From Cristatella mucedo (lineage: Eukaryota > Bryozoa > Phylactolaemata > Cristatellidae): a stretch of 64,000 nt of DNA. Of this stretch, positions 63,132 through 64,000 are shown piece by piece. The position numbers and the translations under genes are program-made. Under the pieces are notes generated by a model. It ran no database searches, was not told the DNA's origin, and saw only the letters and a program-made list of their open reading frames with translations. Position 1 is the first letter of the stretch. The number at the start of each line of letters is the position of its first letter. The DNA lies in the NCBI GenBank assembly GCA_009760855.2, contig WPIO01000146.1, positions 374,001 to 438,000 of the forward strand. The letters are read 5' to 3'.

Positions 63132-63316
63132 TGTTTGGTCCATCTCTCTTATCCCCCCAGCGAGTTCTTCCGGTGGAGACAGCCAGACTCACTTGCTTGC
63201 AGCAGATGCTTACAGGCCAGCGTGCCAAACATGCGGCCCGGTTCCCGGTCTCTGAAATAAACGGCATCTGCCTGAGCTGTTTTGATCTGTGCACGACTGC
63301 CCACACAAACTCAGCA
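63132..63316 (+). repeat. Gypsy-2 5' LTR (185 bp)
   Basis: TGTTTGGTCCATCTC...CACACAAACTCAGCA, parallel to the Gypsy-1 LTRs, with TGAAATAAACGG as poly(A) signal. TGGCGGCGAGGTGG from 63318 is the likely primer-binding site and looks better preserved than in Gypsy-1. Confidence 0.75.
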
Positions 63317-63339
63317 GTGGCGGCGAGGTGGATTTTTTG

Positions 63340-63950
63340 TCGTGGCAATCGGTGAAGGCTTCATCTACTTTGAGAAGGAAAGGCTGGCGTTCGGTGATAG
63401 CCTGGATATGCTCGAACAGTACGTGCTGGCTCAGGAGATTCTGGTAGATCACCATAAAGCCGTATTCCTGAGTTCTATCGGATCGAAGGCGAACGCTCTG
63501 CTGCTTCGTGGCCTTGTATCACCAGCCAAGCCGTCGGATAAGAGCCTGTTGGGAAATCAGGCAAGCCCTTACTGACCATCCTATACCCGTACTTCGGAAA
63601 AATGACGAGACCTATACGTTCCACAGTCGTCATCAACGACAAGGTGAAACTGCGAGAACAATTTTAGCCGTCTTGCCTCTCCTCGCGCTCAGCACTACGG
63701 ATTCAACCAATTCTTGCTGAAACCTCTGAGAAACCTGCTGGTATGTGACCTTTCGTGCAATGCGACTCGGCAAAGGCTGTGGCAGTAAAACTTCTGTCAC
63801 TTGACATGGCATTACAATATGCGACAGCGGCAAAGCAGCAGCAAAAAGAGGTCGCATCAACCGAAAAGGGTTCCGAGCATTCGACTGCCCAAATTTTACC
63901 AGTTGAAAGGATTATTGGACCACTCTTTAAGGTGACGGCGTGATTAAGCC
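63340..63950 (+). pseudogene. Gypsy-2 gag remnant
   Basis: GDSLDMLEQYVLAQEILVDH, then AVFLSSIGSKANALLLRGLV and SPAKPSDKSL (63345-63550) fit the Gypsy capsid pattern better than the Gypsy-1 copy. After a frameshift, FHSRHQRQGETARTILAVL follows the R-x-R-x-x-G-E-T block. Near 63780-63900 LLSLDMALQYATAAKQQQKE and VASTEKG match the region before the nucleocapsid. Three frames are needed, so it is inactive. Confidence 0.75.
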
Positions 63951-64000
63951 GTGCTCAACCCTGCACGAACGGCGAAGGTGCCCTCATCACTTTAATATAT

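Larger units (their letters stand above)
63132..64000 (+). mobile_element. Gypsy-2, 5' part (cut by window end)
   Basis: Second copy of the Gypsy-1 family: LTR, primer-binding-site region, then gag. The pol region lies beyond the window. Sequence agreement with Gypsy-1 continues to the last base (GGCGAAGGTGCCCTCAT...), with an insertion-deletion difference near 63940. Confidence 0.85.

Noticed and set aside
62796-63260. 154-codon open frame upstream of Gypsy-2
   Set aside because: Runs across flank and LTR, is broken in the duplicate at 14.6-15.1 kb, and has no domain.
1-64000. CRISPR array, bacterial operon or phage
   Set aside because: No evenly spaced repeats with unique spacers, no dense gene blocks, and eukaryotic transposons throughout.

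Overview
The window looks like nuclear DNA from an invertebrate metazoan, probably an aquatic one; I cannot fix the phylum from the sequence. The evidence is GT-AG splice signals around candidate exons, low coding density, tRNA-derived SINEs, LINEs with APE-type endonuclease and CR1/L2-like reverse transcriptase, and short-LTR Gypsy elements. There is no bacterial gene organisation. Almost every long open frame is a decayed transposable element. Four families recur and are named here only by comparison within the window. LINE-A is a CR1/L2-like LINE ending in a GAAGTTACTGACGGAGATA-type tail. LINE-B is a related LINE ending in a GCGCC...GGCGC hairpin plus (ATT)n. SINE-C is a tRNA-derived SINE that carries the LINE-B hairpin. 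SINE-D is a second tRNA-derived SINE.

Layout. 0-3.3 kb: LINE-A and LINE-B 3' ends and the integrase remnant of a CsRn1-type Gypsy. 3.3-9.9 kb: mostly unassigned DNA, with a CT microsatellite, a 19-bp tandem repeat and one LINE-B. 9.9-14 kb: SINE-C, a fold-back LINE-B and unassigned DNA. 14-19 kb: a nearly complete but dead Gypsy element (Gypsy-1: LTR, gag, protease, RT, integrase, LTR) with a LINE-B nested in it. 19.3-21.7 kb: a long LINE-A on the minus strand. 21.8-29.6 kb: LINE-B pieces, SINEs, and degenerate repeats in possible Ig-like frames. 30.1-30.7 kb: a candidate Ig-domain plus transmembrane exon and a 24-nt exon. 30.7-50.7 kb: unassigned DNA invaded by LINE-A, LINE-B, SINE-C and SINE-D, apparently a large intron. 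50.76-51.0 kb: a clean terminal exon encoding a cytoplasmic tail with an ITAM, followed by a poly(A) signal. 51.9-57.6 kb: a head-to-head LINE-B near-palindrome, SINE-C copies and a LINE-A. 57.6-59.9 kb: a LINE-B split by a roughly 2-kb DNA transposon. 60.4-64 kb: a LINE-B, then the second member of a duplicated segment that leads into Gypsy-2, cut by the window end.

The most interesting biology is the plus-strand receptor gene implied by 30.1-51.0 kb: Ig fold, membrane helix, basic juxtamembrane exon and an ITAM-bearing tail, all with matching phase-1 splice junctions. Its tail exon is intact. The Ig exon as read carries a frame change and an in-frame TGA, so the locus is either a decaying paralogue or has extra splice sites or sequence errors. 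The mobile families interact as expected: SINE-C appears to use the 3' recognition hairpin of LINE-B, and younger insertions sit inside older ones, which gives a relative history of the locus.
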